Assembly: GCF_000182565.1 (NCBI RefSeq)
Contig: NW_015971541.1
Location: forward strand, 1,063,039 to 1,127,038
Source: Spizellomyces punctatus DAOM BR117
Lineage: Eukaryota; Chytridiomycota; Chytridiomycetes; Spizellomycetales; Spizellomycetaceae
Direction: 5' to 3'
Length of the DNA stretch: 64,000 bases
Within the stretch, counting starts at the first letter, position 1. The number at the start of each line of letters is the position of its first letter. Of the stretch, positions 34,008 to 46,700 are shown in pieces. Below the pieces are notes generated by a model that was not told the origin of the DNA, ran no database searches, and worked only from the letters and a program-made list of their open reading frames with translations. Made by a program: the position numbers and the translations under genes.

Positions 34008-35146
34008 CTATAGCATGAATCCAATGTTCAGATTTCGTTGACCAGTTCCATAGTACATGGACCCCCACTTGGGCGGATTAGCCGTGTGAAAGAACACGTA
34101 TCCGGGCCATAAGAGGCTGCGAAGAATTGCTACTGATCCAGTGCGCTCTGTTTGACATGACCATACTCCTAGTACCAATCAACCATGAGTTCAAACAAAG
34201 TCAGCTCAAATGTGCCAAAGGAAAACGTACCCTTCGGCTCATCGTTGGCAATGGTCTCAAATATATCAATAGATTCGTCGAATGCATCGGCTCTCTCTTG
34301 TAATGTCCGCTTGTTTATGTCGAAACCCTCGCGGAAGTGTAGATAGTGCGTTAACTGGCTGAGCTCGCCTTTTGGGATCCCTGTTGAAAGCATTCCTTGG
34401 GTCAGACAGCCAAAGAAACACCGGCGACAGGAGGCATCTACCTGAGAAATTGACATTTTTCTGCAGTTGATGCAAGGTATCTCTGTAATATGCTCCACGA
34501 GGGACAATTTCGGTCTCGTAATTAATGAGGGCTACGGTTCCAGAAAGCCGCTTCTCTTCGTTGATTGTCTTTTCCTAAACCACTTCCAATCAGTGAATTG
34601 CTTAGATACTGCAGATCAGCAAGTAATATCCACCTCAGCGCCTTCTTCTGGTTCTTCGCCTGAACAATTTTACTCATATTAGAAAAATGCCTTGACCAAA
34701 TGCGGAAACACAAGTCAGCAACCCACCCAATGAGTACTCAAAAGCCGGATCACCGGTGAAGCGTCCGTGGACCTGACTAATACGATCCATATCCGACGAT
34801 GGAACGTCAGGCAGTTGCAGCCAATTCACAAGATCAATGCTAAGGTCGGTATTGAAGTCATCAGGAAAATTCCTCCCTCCCCCAATACTGGGTACAGTAT
34901 CAGATCACCGGTTGGACCGACATACCTATAGTAGAACTTTCGGGAAAAAAGGTTGTCTTTGGTCGCCTGGGCGATAAAATAGTCTCTCTGTACTCCAAGG
35001 ATCTTTCCCCATAACCAGATCTCTTCAAGCTTCTCTTGCTCTTTCTTGACCTGGAGCGAAGATTGAATGGCAGCTTTCTCCTCAGTATTGAGGGTGAACC
35101 CCACCAGCGTAAGGTATGGTAAATCATCTAAATTGATAAAGGACAT
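34008..35146 (-). CDS. RSPH9: Radial spoke head protein 9 (RSPH9)
   Basis: Radial-spoke head component of motile 9+2 axonemes. Exons (transcript order): 34926-35146, 34727-34887, 34634-34659, 34442-34574, 34231-34380 and 34008-34147, giving 276 residues, the same as human. Matching blocks: IWLWGKILGVQRDYFIAQAT, VHGRFTGDPAFEY, NEEKRLSGTVALI, IVPRGAYYRDTL, LTHYLHFREGFDINKRTLQE, and the C-terminal VAILRSLLWPGYVFFH, YYGTGQRNLNIGFML. An acidic micro-exon (26 nt, EEPEEGAE) matches the acidic linker of other RSPH9 proteins. The donor chosen for the fifth exon (GTACGT at 34225-34230) drops about six residues found in human; an alternative cannot be excluded. It ends 119 bp from the CYFIP stop, tail to tail. 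Confidence 0.94.
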
Positions 35147-35469
35147 TTTGAAGACGGGCTGGGTGCAGAAAGCAGAGAGGTGAGCAGGAAATTGACGCGT
35201 ACCCAAGCCTTATGTAATCAGTAAAGCCAGCATAGCGCTGACTACTATCAAGTGGATTTTGGCCACTTCATTTCTGACTTTAGCAATGGAATGGCATTAA
35301 GGCTGCAACGCTGTAATGTTCTATTTCTCATTTTATACTCATGTGATATAAAAGCTGTGAAATTCCAGATGTGGTTCATTGTATGCTGATATTTTTATAA
35401 TACTAGCATCTACTAGAGTGCTCTATAAGGGAATCGTATCTACTAGAATAACAATTATTTCTTTGCACC
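35147..35469. other. Intergenic, AT-rich
   Basis: 323 bp between the RSPH9 start and the end of the broken oxidase. Contains the RSPH9 promoter. An imperfect 'ctagtagag'/'atctactag' direct repeat lies at about 35402-35450. Confidence 0.35.
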
Positions 35470-37040
35470 CTAGTTCAGAGGTATACTCTGAGGAAATTGA
35501 AAACGATTAGAGGAATACGATTGCCGCTTGACCTGCTTTAATCGATCGTACGCCGCTCCATAATACGCTTGTTGCCGGTTCGGGAGCCCCTTGTCAATAG
35601 AGTTTTGGTACGCTGGAACAGTATTTGTTTTGTACTCTTTACGGTATAGAGTAGCCAGATTACCGTAGAAGTTGTTAATCCAGGTAGGACACGTCGGGCA
35701 ATCGGAGTTACCTGGGGGAGCATTCAGATTCCCCATTCAACTACTATCTCAATGCCAAACAGCTCATTGCGATGAATGAAAGCAGTCTCGGAAACAGGAA
35801 CATTGCTGACTTATCCACCCCAAAGATCGATGATGATATAAGCTCCGGTCAAGCCTCTCGGTATTGAACAGAGGTATTTGTTCATGATCTGTACAGTTTG
35901 CCCGCTGAAAGGAGCACTGTAGAATAATAAGTTGCCTTTAATGCACTTTGCGTCCTGAACAAAGGGGTGTTGCATGCCTGCCGGCTTTGTGGTGTCCATC
36001 CAAGTAAAACGAAGTAACGCATCCATAAGCGACTGCTGCCGTACATCTGAGGCAGAAGGTTGCGACCCTACAGCGTCTATAAAGCCCTTTAAAATCCCGT
36101 TGAGGTTTGACTTTGGATCGAGGTATAGTCCTTGCAGCTCCAAGGATCCTGCAGAATTCCAGTTCAATTCAGTTGTCAGATCGTTCGTCGCCTTTGGGCC
36201 CCATGTGTTATAGGCAGCAAGCACGGCGCGGTGTTGACTGGCGGGCCAACTAAATGTAAACGAAGTCACAGCGTCCGTATTGGGCACGGTTTGTAAGGCG
36301 ATCTTGAATGATGTTATGATCCCCAAAGATCCTGAAGCAGCAGAAGATAATTGAGCATAGTTGCTTCAAGCCTCAACGTTCCTGTCTCCTGCACGTTACC
36401 TCCACCAACTCCACAAAGTTGCCCAAAATAATTTGGGTTCTGATTTTTATTTGCTACTAGCATGTCTCCCTTTGCGCTGACCATTGTGATTTCCAAAGCT
36501 TGATCGGCAGCCACTCCATATTTTACGCCCAAAGAGCCCGTATCCACCGTGTAGCGTTAGACCTCCCACACCTACGGTAGGACAGGTACCACCTGGAAAA
36601 GCATATTTTTCCTGCCGTCCATAACTTGTAATAGAGCGGGGCAAGCATGTTTCCATTACCGACAACGGCTGTACGGGTATTCTTATCGACGGATACTGAA
36701 TACAGCTTGTACAAGTCCACAAGTAGAGCTCCATTCTTCCCACCTTGCGAGTACCCTTCGTAAGAGTGGCCACTAGATCGGGGAGCTATCGTCATGTTGT
36801 TTTGCGTTCGCACACATTACGGCAGTTTGAATGTGTTTCTCCTTCGTTGGGATGAATATTGCCGCGGGTTTATAGGTGAAGCGGTAGTCTTGTCCAAGTG
36901 AAGCTTTTGGGTATGTCGGATCTGAAGGTGCGATTACCTTGGAACCATCTTGAATACCAGAAATAGTTGTATAAGCTGGCCAAATGTGCATGGTGCGCCA
37001 GGAAAAAGACAAGCCAAAGTGGCCACGACAAGACGCATGT
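35470..37040 (-). pseudogene. Broken berberine-bridge-enzyme-like FAD oxidase
   Basis: Family: secreted flavoprotein oxidases with bicovalent FAD. The order is intact: RFTYKPAAIFIPTKEKHIQT, then RSSGHSYEGYSQGGKNG (FAD-linking His), GGTCPTVGVGGLTLHGGYG (FAD-linking Cys), a GTAACG...CAG intron restoring GVGGG/SLGIITSFKIAL, AYIIIDLWGG, FIHRNELFGIEIVVEW, and the substrate-domain end YYGAAYDRLKQVKRQS ... FQFPQSIPLN. But the frame is broken at least four times: an extra A near 36806 (before NNMTIAPRS), an extra A near 36610 (before YAFPGGT), an extra A near 36527 (GRK/YGVAAD), and a missing G near 35735 (before NLNAPPGNS). There is also an in-frame TAA at about 35815 after DLWGG. The start exon is unresolved; MRLVVATLACLF at 37040 would be a signal peptide. 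Flanking genes are intact, so decay is likelier than poor sequence. Confidence 0.8.
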
Positions 37041-37389
37041 TATGTCTCCTCCCAGAGATCGGCGCAGATTCAGAGATATGCGAGCCCGCACAGAAGGAGT
37101 TGGTATGCCTGATCTACTTTATTGACGATTAACAAGAGTTGGATCCTCTGATCGCTGTAAGCAGCATTGTACAGCCATGAGTGGTCGCTGAGTTCCGATT
37201 TTTCTAATCTCTTTTCTTTGTGCTGCGTGCTGCCGCACCGACCCTTTTATTTTGTCTTCAACAAGAAGACCATGCGTGTCGTCCTGCACGAATTCGGGAG
37301 CTGACTTTTAGCGTTCGTCAGTGTAGATAAAGTTGCTGCGAGATGGACGTTGAGATCGGAGTATCGCTCCCGGCGGTGAAAACGCGAGG
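37041..37389. promoter_or_regulatory. Divergent region, broken oxidase / TreZ
   Basis: 349 bp upstream of both genes. No clear TATA box; no other gene seen. Confidence 0.35.
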
Positions 37390-39464
37390 ATGGCACAGTT
37401 AGAGATGATGTCACTCCCAACGAGTGACGTCCAACAAGTTGCCGGCAACTACTTAAAGCAAACCTTTTTTGACGGGGAGAGCTTCACTTGCCCTTCTTGT
37501 CGGTGCAAGTTCTATCCTCGTCCAGTACAAATGTCAGCTCAACCAGGAGGACATACATTTCGCGTCTGGGCACCGGATGCCCCTTCTGTAACGTTGGTGT
37601 TGGGCGCTGGGGACCAAGCCAAGTCCATCCCCATGAAGAAAGTAGATGTCCCATCTGCACGTAGTCAAGGATGGTGGGAGGCAGTTGTCAAGGGTGCAGG
37701 ACACGGTTCCGACTATGGATTTCTGGTAGAGAAGAACAAATATAACGTCGACAAACCTTTACCGGACCCTCGAGGTTTCTGGCTTCCTACAAGCGTTCAC
37801 GGACCCTCACGAGTTTACAATCATGATCAATTCAAATGGACAGACAAAACATGGAGAGGCGTGCCTCTGGCAGGGTAAGCTAATTGTTGGCCGGCTCCAC
37901 TGGAAAATAACATTGACACATCCTCAGATCAGTGCTGTACGAGCTGCACGTCGGTACTTTTAGCGAGGAAGGCACCTTTGATGGTGCCATAAAGAAATTG
38001 GATCATCTCGTAAATCTAGGAATAGATGCAATTGAATTGCTCCCTTGCAACGCATTTCCTGGTCAATGGAACTGGGGATATGATGGGGTTGGCTTGTACG
38101 CGGTCCAAGAGTCATACGGTGGTCCCGACGGCCTGAAACGCCTCGTCGATGCTTGCCACGCTAGAGGTATTGGAGTTATAATGGACGTGGTATATAACCA
38201 CCTTGGTCCCGATGGCAATTATTTGGAGTGCTTTGGTCCGTACTTTAGTACAAAGTCCAATTCATGGGGGACTTCAGTCAATTTGGACGGGCCATGGTCG
38301 GATGAGGTGCGGAGCTTCTTCATCGACAATGCTTTGATGTGGTTGGAGCATTATCACATCGATGGTCTTCGATTGGACGCCGTCCACGCTTTACTTGATA
38401 CAAGCGCAACCCATTTCCTCGAGGATCTCGCCAATCATGTACGCAATCTGAGTGCACGTCTTCGAAAGCCTCTGTTCCTCATCGCGGAGTCGGATCTCAA
38501 TGATCCAAGGTTGATCAAAAGCCCTGAAGCCGGTGGATATGGTCTCGATGCGCAGTGGGCCGATGACGTTCACCATTCGCTCCATGCACTCCTTACTGGA
38601 GAACGGCAAGGATACTATGGTGACTTTGGTTCGCTAGAGGTGATGGCGAAAGCACTCCGTGGTGGATTTGTGCATGATGGGGAATGGTCCTCCTTTCGCA
38701 AGCGAAAATACGGTCGACCAATTCCCACTACCGTACCTACATCCCGCTTGGTGGTATTCTTGCAAGATCATGACCAGGTGCATATTCATCTCTCTTCTTT
38801 TCACGTTCGTAAGTGATACTGACTCGCACCTCGCCAGATTGGTAATCGCGCTGTTGGAGACCGCATTTCGGAGCATCTTAACGACAACCTTCTTCGTATC
38901 GGAGCAGCGTTGCTTTTGATGTCACCATTCACCCCTATGCTGTTTCAAGGTGAAGAGTGGGGAGCAAAAACACCTTTCCAGTTTTTTACCAATCATAATA
39001 AGGAGCTGGGGGAGCTCGTCAAGAAAGGTCGTCGAGCAGAGTTCGCTGAGCACGGATGGAACACGGAGGATGTTCCTGACCCGCAGGATCCCGAAACTTT
39101 CAAGCGAAGCAAGCTGAACTGGAATGAACCTACTCAAAACAAACACGCTTCTCTCTTGGATTGGTATAAGTCCCTCATTCATCTCAGGAGGAGCGTACCG
39201 GAAATTGCCAAAGTCGATGAATTTGGGCAGATTGAATGCGAAGTTGATGAGGAAGCGAAATGGCTGGTTCTTAGGAGAAGCGAAAAAGTGGCAACCGTGG
39301 TCAATCTAGGAAAGAAAGAACAAACTATTCCAGTGATCGGAGACGGGCATAACGGACGGAAGCAGATTGGCGACATTCTCTTGTCGCATGGGTCGTACGA
39401 GGTGAAAGGCGCTGCTCTGACGCTCGGACCAGAGTCTGTAGCAATTGTCAGAATTCGGGGGTAA
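37390..39464 (+). CDS. treZ: Maltooligosyltrehalose trehalohydrolase (TreZ, GH13)
   Basis: Releases trehalose from maltooligosyl-trehalose. Exons 37390-37874, 37928-38777 and 38838-39464 give 653 residues. A 50-residue N-terminal extension with a CPSCRC motif precedes the E-set domain (FRVWAPDAPSVTLVLG). The catalytic barrel has LYELHVGTFSEEGTFDGAI, WNWGYDGVGLYAVQESYGG, VVYNHLGPDGNYL, nucleophile in IDGLRLDAVH (about D312), acid/base in LIAESDLNDPR (about E349), ADDVHHSLHALLTGE, the HDQ/IGNR motif across intron 2 (about D444), and MLFQGEEWGAKTPFQFFTNH. These are TreZ rather than branching-enzyme signatures. The pathway is classically bacterial/archaeal, so the fungal gene probably came by transfer, later gaining two introns. 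No TreY is present in the window. Confidence 0.92.
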
Positions 39465-39585
39465 ACAGAGGATAACATTATAATATGTACAGGCCATCAT
39501 GGATGCTCCGCATTATAAATAAATATTACGGTTCTGCTAAGGCTCGCTGTCGTTAGGATACGTAATCCGGCAGGTAGCTAAGAGT

Positions 39586-41503
39586 TTACATCAGACCGCT
39601 CTTAAACACAATAGGCCAGCATTCCAGTGTTTTAGAGTTCACCAGAACTAATGTACCCGACTCGGCAAAGGATGGTATTAGTACTATGCGGGTTTTGCTG
39701 CCCTTAGCGTCTATGATTGCAAATGCGTAAGCCAAGAAAACCTATCTGTAGCACTCATGATACTGGTACCTTCCACCAAACTAGTTTCATATGCCGGTTG
39801 ATTACCAATGAAATAAAGGTGAGGAGGATGTTTGATGACGAACGGATCCGTATCCTTATAAGGATGGCACCCTACAATGTTGACCTGTCAGTAATTGCCC
39901 AGCTCGATAGAAATTATGCACAGTCTACAAACATAGGGTATCAGGAGCCGTCGGCGCTAAATGCGCCCATCGCAATGTATTTTCCGCCATTGACAGGCGA
40001 TCTTCGGACGTTACAAATCGGAAAATGTCGTCGATGTTCTGTCCAGACGTGCCCAGTACACTGCACAAATGATGTGGTTCAAGTCCGAGCTTGAAAAATG
40101 ACTCTCGCGCTGGCAACTCACCTAAGGCCCCCAATCTCTGCAGAATAGGGATTCGTGACCGTATTGAAAGTGGAAAATTTCGAAGCATTGGGGAAAATAG
40201 CAAAGTGGATAGGCTGCTGCGGCAGCGAGCAATTGGCGGGATCAGTTTCACCCGGAAGGATGTCAACATCAAGGTTCTCGCACAGTTGTGAGAGCACAGT
40301 ATCCACTACATGTAACGGCTCTTTCCTAGTGGCCGTGCTTTCTGAGCCGTATTTGTTTCTTGACTGAATGGGCAAGGCAAAATTGATGTTCAACAAAGGT
40401 GCCAACCCCTTATACACGCCAGTACTTACGGGACGCTTTTCCTCCTCGACCAGTTTGGGTTTTGCCACAGAATTTCCCGCCAGTATTAGGCGAGTGATGC
40501 ATGAAGCAGTACGTTGTTCCTAAAAAATAGTGTTCAGTGTGAAAAGTAGCAACAATATCAGCACCCGTCCTATTCAGCCTACCCTTTCGCTTCCTAATTC
40601 GCCAGCAAGAAAATCAGACAGCAGTTCCAACTCCAAGTTGAAGGTCTCATCACCCACGCTAAGACCAGACGCAATGGCAATGAACGTGTCTCCTATTACA
40701 GACCGAATCAGTCCAGGGCTCCATGCTGTAAGATCTTTCGTAAAGCACCTTCACTCGGGGGCAGCGTAGGCTGTGGTGCCAGTTGTGGATAACATATATC
40801 AATCACTTCAAAATCACCACTCGCATTCTCGCAACCAAGAACAGCTACAATAATGCCTAGAAGATTTCGATGTCAATTAACATATCCTTGGCGCGGTTAT
40901 AAATTTGTGTTTGCCGTAGTCATCACACCTGTGACGAGCATTGTGTCTTTCAAAATCTCTCCAGTCAGCTTTACCCGCCCCGATTCGTCTTCCAGTACCA
41001 CCTCATCTTCATCACTAGCGTACTTGCTTCTTGGTGGAGGCGCAATAACCCAATGCTACAACAATTCACATAAACAATTGCTTTGTGCCATTTGCACACC
41101 CTGAATAAACTGACCTCTTGTGTAACTTCATCCAAAATGTTCGGTTTTAAGGGCATATCAACGTAAATGGTACCCGCTATGTAGCACACTTCTCCGGGCC
41201 GGACATCCAGCGCTCTGGGAATATGTGGTGGACTGGCTATCCTTTCAAAATTGAGCGCGTGGTACGACTGTCTCCAATATTACAAAGTCCGGAAGTACCT
41301 CCAGCTCTTGCCCATCGTTCTTTTGCAGCAGAAAGGACCTTTGGCCGGAGCATGTTGAGTCTGCTGAAATAGATGCCCGCATACTGTTGTGTGTAAACTC
41401 GTTCTTTGACAATGAACTTGTCGCATGTGTTGAGACTGTGACATGATTTTCGCTCGAAAGTGATGGTGTCTTCCTGTGAAGTGGAGGAAGCGGGTCGAAA
41501 CAT
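39586..41503 (-). CDS. POLD2: DNA polymerase delta subunit 2 (POLD2/Pol31)
   Basis: B-subunit of the lagging-strand replicase; inactive phosphoesterase plus OB fold. Exons (transcript order): 41299-41503, 41115-41236, 40929-41055, 40749-40856, 40583-40725, 40430-40519, 40122-40363, 39933-40060, 39770-39871 and 39586-39710, giving 463 residues (human 469). Landmarks: [119 protein letters not shown] and [20 protein letters not shown]. The metal-binding residues of true phosphoesterases are not conserved, as usual for this subunit. All ten exons are in phase; an in-frame intron (40364-40429) would otherwise add 22 residues. Confidence 0.95.
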
Positions 41504-41732
41504 GGTTTCACTAGAACGAAGGCAAGGTCAAAGACGTAGAAATGCAAAGGTCTGCGAGATCACTCCAATAACATTGATACGAACTCGGCAGCATGCTCGA
41601 CATCAGAGTCGAAGGACATCGCGGTTGACTCCACGGCCGTAAGCATATAGTATATTTGGAGATTAAAGCAGCCTGAATCCTGCACGCCAGCGTCACGCCA
41701 ATAGGAAAACCACCGGATGGGAAGATGATCTT

Positions 41733-43171
41733 GTGGGAATGCGAGAGGAGAGTCCGGACGATGGGACGTGCATGCTATGGCAACAGCAGGGGCACAGCAT
41801 CCACCGTGAGATTGTCCTCGCGCGTTTCGTACGCCCTACACAGAAGGGTGTTCGACATATACGATGGTGGGGCCACATCCCATCAGGAGAAGGGGTAGCC
41901 GCTGCTGAACGGCATCGAGTTGTCCTGGCCAGCCGCCCAATGTCTAGCGCACCCTTCCCATCACACTTTGCACGCTCTCTTTCGCTTGCCAAAGCCCGTC
42001 GAACTGGTCAGTTGGACGACATTTCGGAAAAGGCGCCCAAGGCAGAAGGCAAAGTACGAACGAAGTCAGTGAGTTTGTTTAGAAATATCAAGAAATTTTG
42101 TCAGAAATTGCGTCAGAAGTCGGCTTCCGGGGGACAAGCCAAGAGATGGAGTCTTTTCAAAGGGCCCGGAAGTTTTCGGCCAGAGAGCGTCGTGATACAT
42201 GAAGCCAATGTAAGCGAGCCTTATAGTCCATCCTATCTGAAATCAAGGGAAATGGGAGAAGTTGGCAGGCCTTGTGAACCTGACTTCATGGACACGCCCA
42301 ATCCGATTTCTGCACGAGAATCGGTCGTTGAACGCGCGCTTCTAAACGGACAATGTGCGGCATCTTTCAGTTCGACAGGAAGACGTCCCGTGAGTTGGCA
42401 TCACTTCTACAAAATCAAATATATTATGTCATGACTTAGATTTGCACTCCGTTTCGTTGGACAAAGGTGTCTTATTCACATCGGCGGCCATCCGTGAAAG
42501 CGGTCAAGCACTTGTCCTATATCCAGCCTCAGAGATATGTGTGTGTTCCGGGTAGTCACGACATACTGAAAAATCCGGAGACCTCGGCTATACTGTCGCG
42601 AAATGATTCTACGCCTCGTTTTTCGATTGACTCGGAAGCATCGCTTCATGCGCATTGTGACAGCTTATCTGTTGTGGATTCATTGGTGACATCAACGCCT
42701 TCCTCGTCTGCATCAGCGAGGCTGGATGCGCAGGTGCAAGCTTTGGATGGTGCATTCTCGCGTATCAGGGCCGCTCAAAATCTAAAGAAGGAAGATCTGG
42801 ATGGTCAAAATCGGAGAAGATCTCTTGGGGAGCATCTAGGAGCCGACAGCTATGAAGGACGGGGGTCCCTGGAGGTGGAGACTGGTGGACCTTCACTAGA
42901 GCTCGTGACCGATTGCCATCAGCCATACCATGGACGCACAGATGCTGTATCGGGGACAAGGGCAATTCAGTCGGTCATGTATCTTCCGCGTGCCATGTTG
43001 CCAACCTTGCAAGGAACCGTGGAGGGAGGTGATAGTAAAGAATGGTACTCGTCCAACACTTTGGATTCCTTGTATTTGGATTTCAAAGATCTGTCGCTTG
43101 ATCAGCTGGCCCACAAATATTCCCCAGATGGGTTGAGTGCTCACCCTGGATTTAGAGCAAGTGTTGCGTGA
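41733..43171 (+). CDS. Hypothetical protein, basic N-terminal and Ser-rich C-terminal halves
   Basis: Exons 41733-42389 and 42467-43171 give 453 residues; starting instead at the ATG at 41940 (MSSAPFPSHFARSLSLAKAR) gives 384 and looks more natural, because the stretch before it is compositionally odd. The N-terminal third is highly basic (KSVSLFRNIKKFCQKLRQK). The second exon has a Ser/Thr-rich, acidic disordered stretch and an ordered-looking end (SLYLDFKDLSLDQLAHKYSP). No domain is recognised. The gene is divergent from POLD2; the intron begins GTGAGT and is in phase. Confidence 0.6.
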
Positions 43172-43711
43172 AGGCAACCTTTCTCTGCTTGTATCATATC
43201 TCTTTTCTGTATCTATTGCTTATGTGTATTTACCAAACAAGGTGTCCTTGTCATGATTGCAATCTATTGCAAGTTAGCATTGTGGCCTTTGAGCCTAAGA
43301 CTCGGCCAGCGCCTTTTCCCCAACCGTTGATGGTACAATTATAGACTGCCAAACATCCAGCCCTTGGACTGACGTCGTTATCCTCGACCTCTTTGGGAAA
43401 GGCTCCAGCACTTCCAACGTTGACCGGTATCCACGGTGCAGGATGTCTCCGGTTTTCCTGGAGTTGGGGGCTTGCTGAAACCTATGCTGGCCAATCTTGA
43501 TCGATTACTTTTGCTCATGCCAGCCTCCGGTGGGAGGTGGAGATGTATCGGGGCCTTAGGTCGCGTAGCAGCATGTGCCCAATGGCTTTCTTTCTGCCTA
43601 CGTACTTCGATAACTGACATGTTAAGGCTTAGGTCTCTGCCACTGTAACGGCTCACGACCTCTCGCTCAGTGCTGATGTCGCAAAGGTGAGCTTGGTTTG
43701 TGTCTCGGTTT
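43172..43711. other. Region between convergent genes; possible extra 3' exon on - strand
   Basis: A - strand frame inside 43378-43743 reads LPPEAGMSKSNRSRLASIGF then SKPPTPGKPETS, which looks protein-like. It may be a further 3' exon of the next gene rather than intergenic DNA; no junction could be fixed. Confidence 0.3.
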
Positions 43712-46700
43712 CTAAAGCGCTGGAAGCCGTGAGTCGCATCCACGCACTAAGTTGCATAAGTTCATGCTTCGCCTGGCAGGAAAGCTAAAGATTTCAGCAA
43801 TGAATCCTTTGCAATGTACATTGAACTGGGCGTTCACCTCTGTCCGTTCCAGATACGCTGCTCGAGGGTCCGATATGCTGCCGAAAATACACCTCAGCCG
43901 CGTCGCTATATCTGCTACAATGTTCTATACAAATGTCGACGTTGGCAACAGCACCAGGTTATTCGGTTACTAGCCATCTAAAATAGAGCTTGTTGTCTAC
44001 TTACACTTTGGTCCTTTAGGTCGTCGATATTTCCAACTGCGAGGCTGAAGATCTTCACCAGCGCTGTGAGCTCTGTATACTCTTCCTTGTCGCGCGCCGT
44101 ACTGTATTTGGCTACCGAAAACACTGAATACCTGGACACCTTCGCCCACACAGTCCCTAATGAAGTTATGCCGACATCGGCAGGAGAGGGGATGTCCTCA
44201 CATTGTTCACTTCGCAGGATCAACAGCCTTGCCAATTGGCGTCGAATTTCGCGCGCCGCTGCCGATTTGGAGGCCGCCCAATTGAAGACGGAGACCACCC
44301 AAACATGATGGGATGACTTACTGCCAGCAAACTCGGCAAGTCGAATGCATACAGTTCCGCAAAGTGTAGGCCATCCTTCATTGATCTTCAGGGCATTGCA
44401 GAGATCTGCAACCGTGTCTCCAATTGTATCGGCATAAGCCAGCTGAACTCTCGAATCAGTCGACAAGATGGCTACTATATGAAGGGCATTGAGAAGATCG
44501 TTGGACGAATACAGAGAAGGCCTTATCGATAAATATATCAGCTATGGGAAGATCACAAAACGCGGAATGGGCTTATCCTACCGTTGCCTAGCGCAGATGC
44601 CTAAAACAGTCATCAATATTCGTATCTTGGCGAGAATAAACGACACGTCCTGAAGAGAACTTCCTTCGGCCTCGACCTTGACGTCGCGATGCTTAATGAA
44701 AGACCCAAGGCATGGTCGCGCATTGTCATCCAAGAGCTCCGGGGGGCAACCAAATTGGCGCAGCATTTCGCCGAGCGCATTGATAGTTAAAATCCACCCA
44801 CTTGAATTTGTCCGCTGATACGGTTGACTTGTAAGCTCCTGATCCCATCAAGGCATTTGTGCTGAGATGCTATCGAACTCACATTGTGGATACGCGTGAA
44901 ATTCTGACAAGCGAGATCCGCCAGCTGGCGATCCGTTTCATAACAGGCTGAAAGAAGCGCATAGCATTAGACAAAACCGTAATAGCGTGTCTGCTTGCTT
45001 CTGCAGGATTTTACCTGTACTAAACAACCAATCGAGTACAACGACCGCACAATCCGGCTTTCTGTGAACTAGATGGCTCATGACACTACCCCGTAACAAC
45101 GTGGCCGCTTTCACCTTGTCTGAAATGGAAGGTTGTCGTAAGGAAGTGACACCTGTAACGTAGTACACGGACCGGAACTATTTAGGAGATACCTGTTAAC
45201 GACTCCGATAAACATGCTGGCAGGACCGCAGTTCGCAAGGGCTGCAAAGTACGCGTTGGCATCTGTACGGCTATGTTATTCGAGAAGAGTGAAGCCAAAC
45301 ATTGCGTGACCTAAAGAGAAACTTACTACTACGGACTGCAATATTGCAACAGACATCTCCTGCTCGGGCCCGTCGGGTTTCGAAAGCATCTACAAAGAGA
45401 GTCAATCATCCTGCAAACACAGAGCCTGTCAACCACGATAACTCACAGAATTGACGATTTCGCCAGTCTCCTGGCCCAAAACTCGATTCGACATTACACC
45501 CAGATCCAATGCACTAGATTTGTCTTCATCCTAAGTATTGGCTTCTGTGAGACGACAACCCACTTTATCCACACCGGTTGACCTACTTTGACAACTTGTT
45601 CCAGTAACCTCTCATGCTCAAGTCGTCTGTTCTCCTGCTTCCGCTTGTCTTTCAGAAGATAGTCCAAACTGAACATGGGCTTACGCTTCATTGCTGTTGC
45701 GCCTGCCCGATATCCGGGTGAAGAATTTGTCTCCGTCCGATGCGCATGGGAAAATAGGTTCTGGTCTTGGAAGGGGTCGAGAGGTGGCGGCGCATAGTTC
45801 ACATGTCGTTTCGCGCGAGAAGAGCGTCTTTGATCACAAATGACGGGCATATTTGATCAGTTCTACGTATCAAAGACTGGCCGCAGTACAATGGTAGACA
45901 TTTACCGTTGTTCGGTTTCCAGATGGATGCTGTTTGGCAAGAGTAGCTCTTCGTCGTCGTCATCATCGTCGTTGTTGCCACGTCCTATGACGGGATCTGT
46001 GGCGTAGCCGAGCTCAACCTCATTCTTCAGCGTAAGTGAGGTCTCACCGAAGCTGTCAGCAGCTTTCGATCGATCATGCCGGCTGGTCCTCTCATCGAGT
46101 CTCCGATGAGATGGATTTGAAACTGACGGACCCTCCACCACAAGTTGATTGCGGCCGGTCTCGCTATTATCCACATCGGCTGACAAAGGTAGTACTTCGA
46201 CTCTGGATGCTATTACACCCGGAATGATCGCAATGGTAGGAGATAGAGCCATGCCGTCTGTCAGCATTTCGCTTTCATCCTCTAAGGTTGCAACCTCCTT
46301 CCCTGTTACTGAATATCGGGCGGCCAATGGATCCGAGCTGCTGCCATCTTCATTTTTTACACGTTGCTGCCCGTCATCCATGATCCCGACTGTTTCCCGC
46401 CTAGCGCGTTTTGAGCTGTTTTCCGCCAGTTCATCTGTCCGCGTCAAAATGACGATGTTGTTCCCACGACATTGTTGCTCGGTTGCAGCGGTGTGTCCTG
46501 TCAACGTCTGGAAATTACCATTGCCTTGTTGAGTCAGTGAAACGTTCAACATATGAGCTGGACATGCAAGGTCTATTTCAGGTAATGCCAAAAAGCGGAT
46601 AACAACGCACCAGTACGGTCAACGCTCTGGTGGTGGACTTGCTTTCGAACTATTATGTTATTGACTGTCAGGTACGGCAAATTACGTTAGAAACACATAC

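Noticed and set aside
41733-41939. Coding start of the unknown protein at 41733
   Set aside because: Kept only as the outer limit; composition before the ATG at 41940 is atypical, so the later start is preferred.
44066-44308. + strand ORF inside the nuclear-protein gene
   Set aside because: Antisense to clearly helical, well-phased exon sequence on the - strand.
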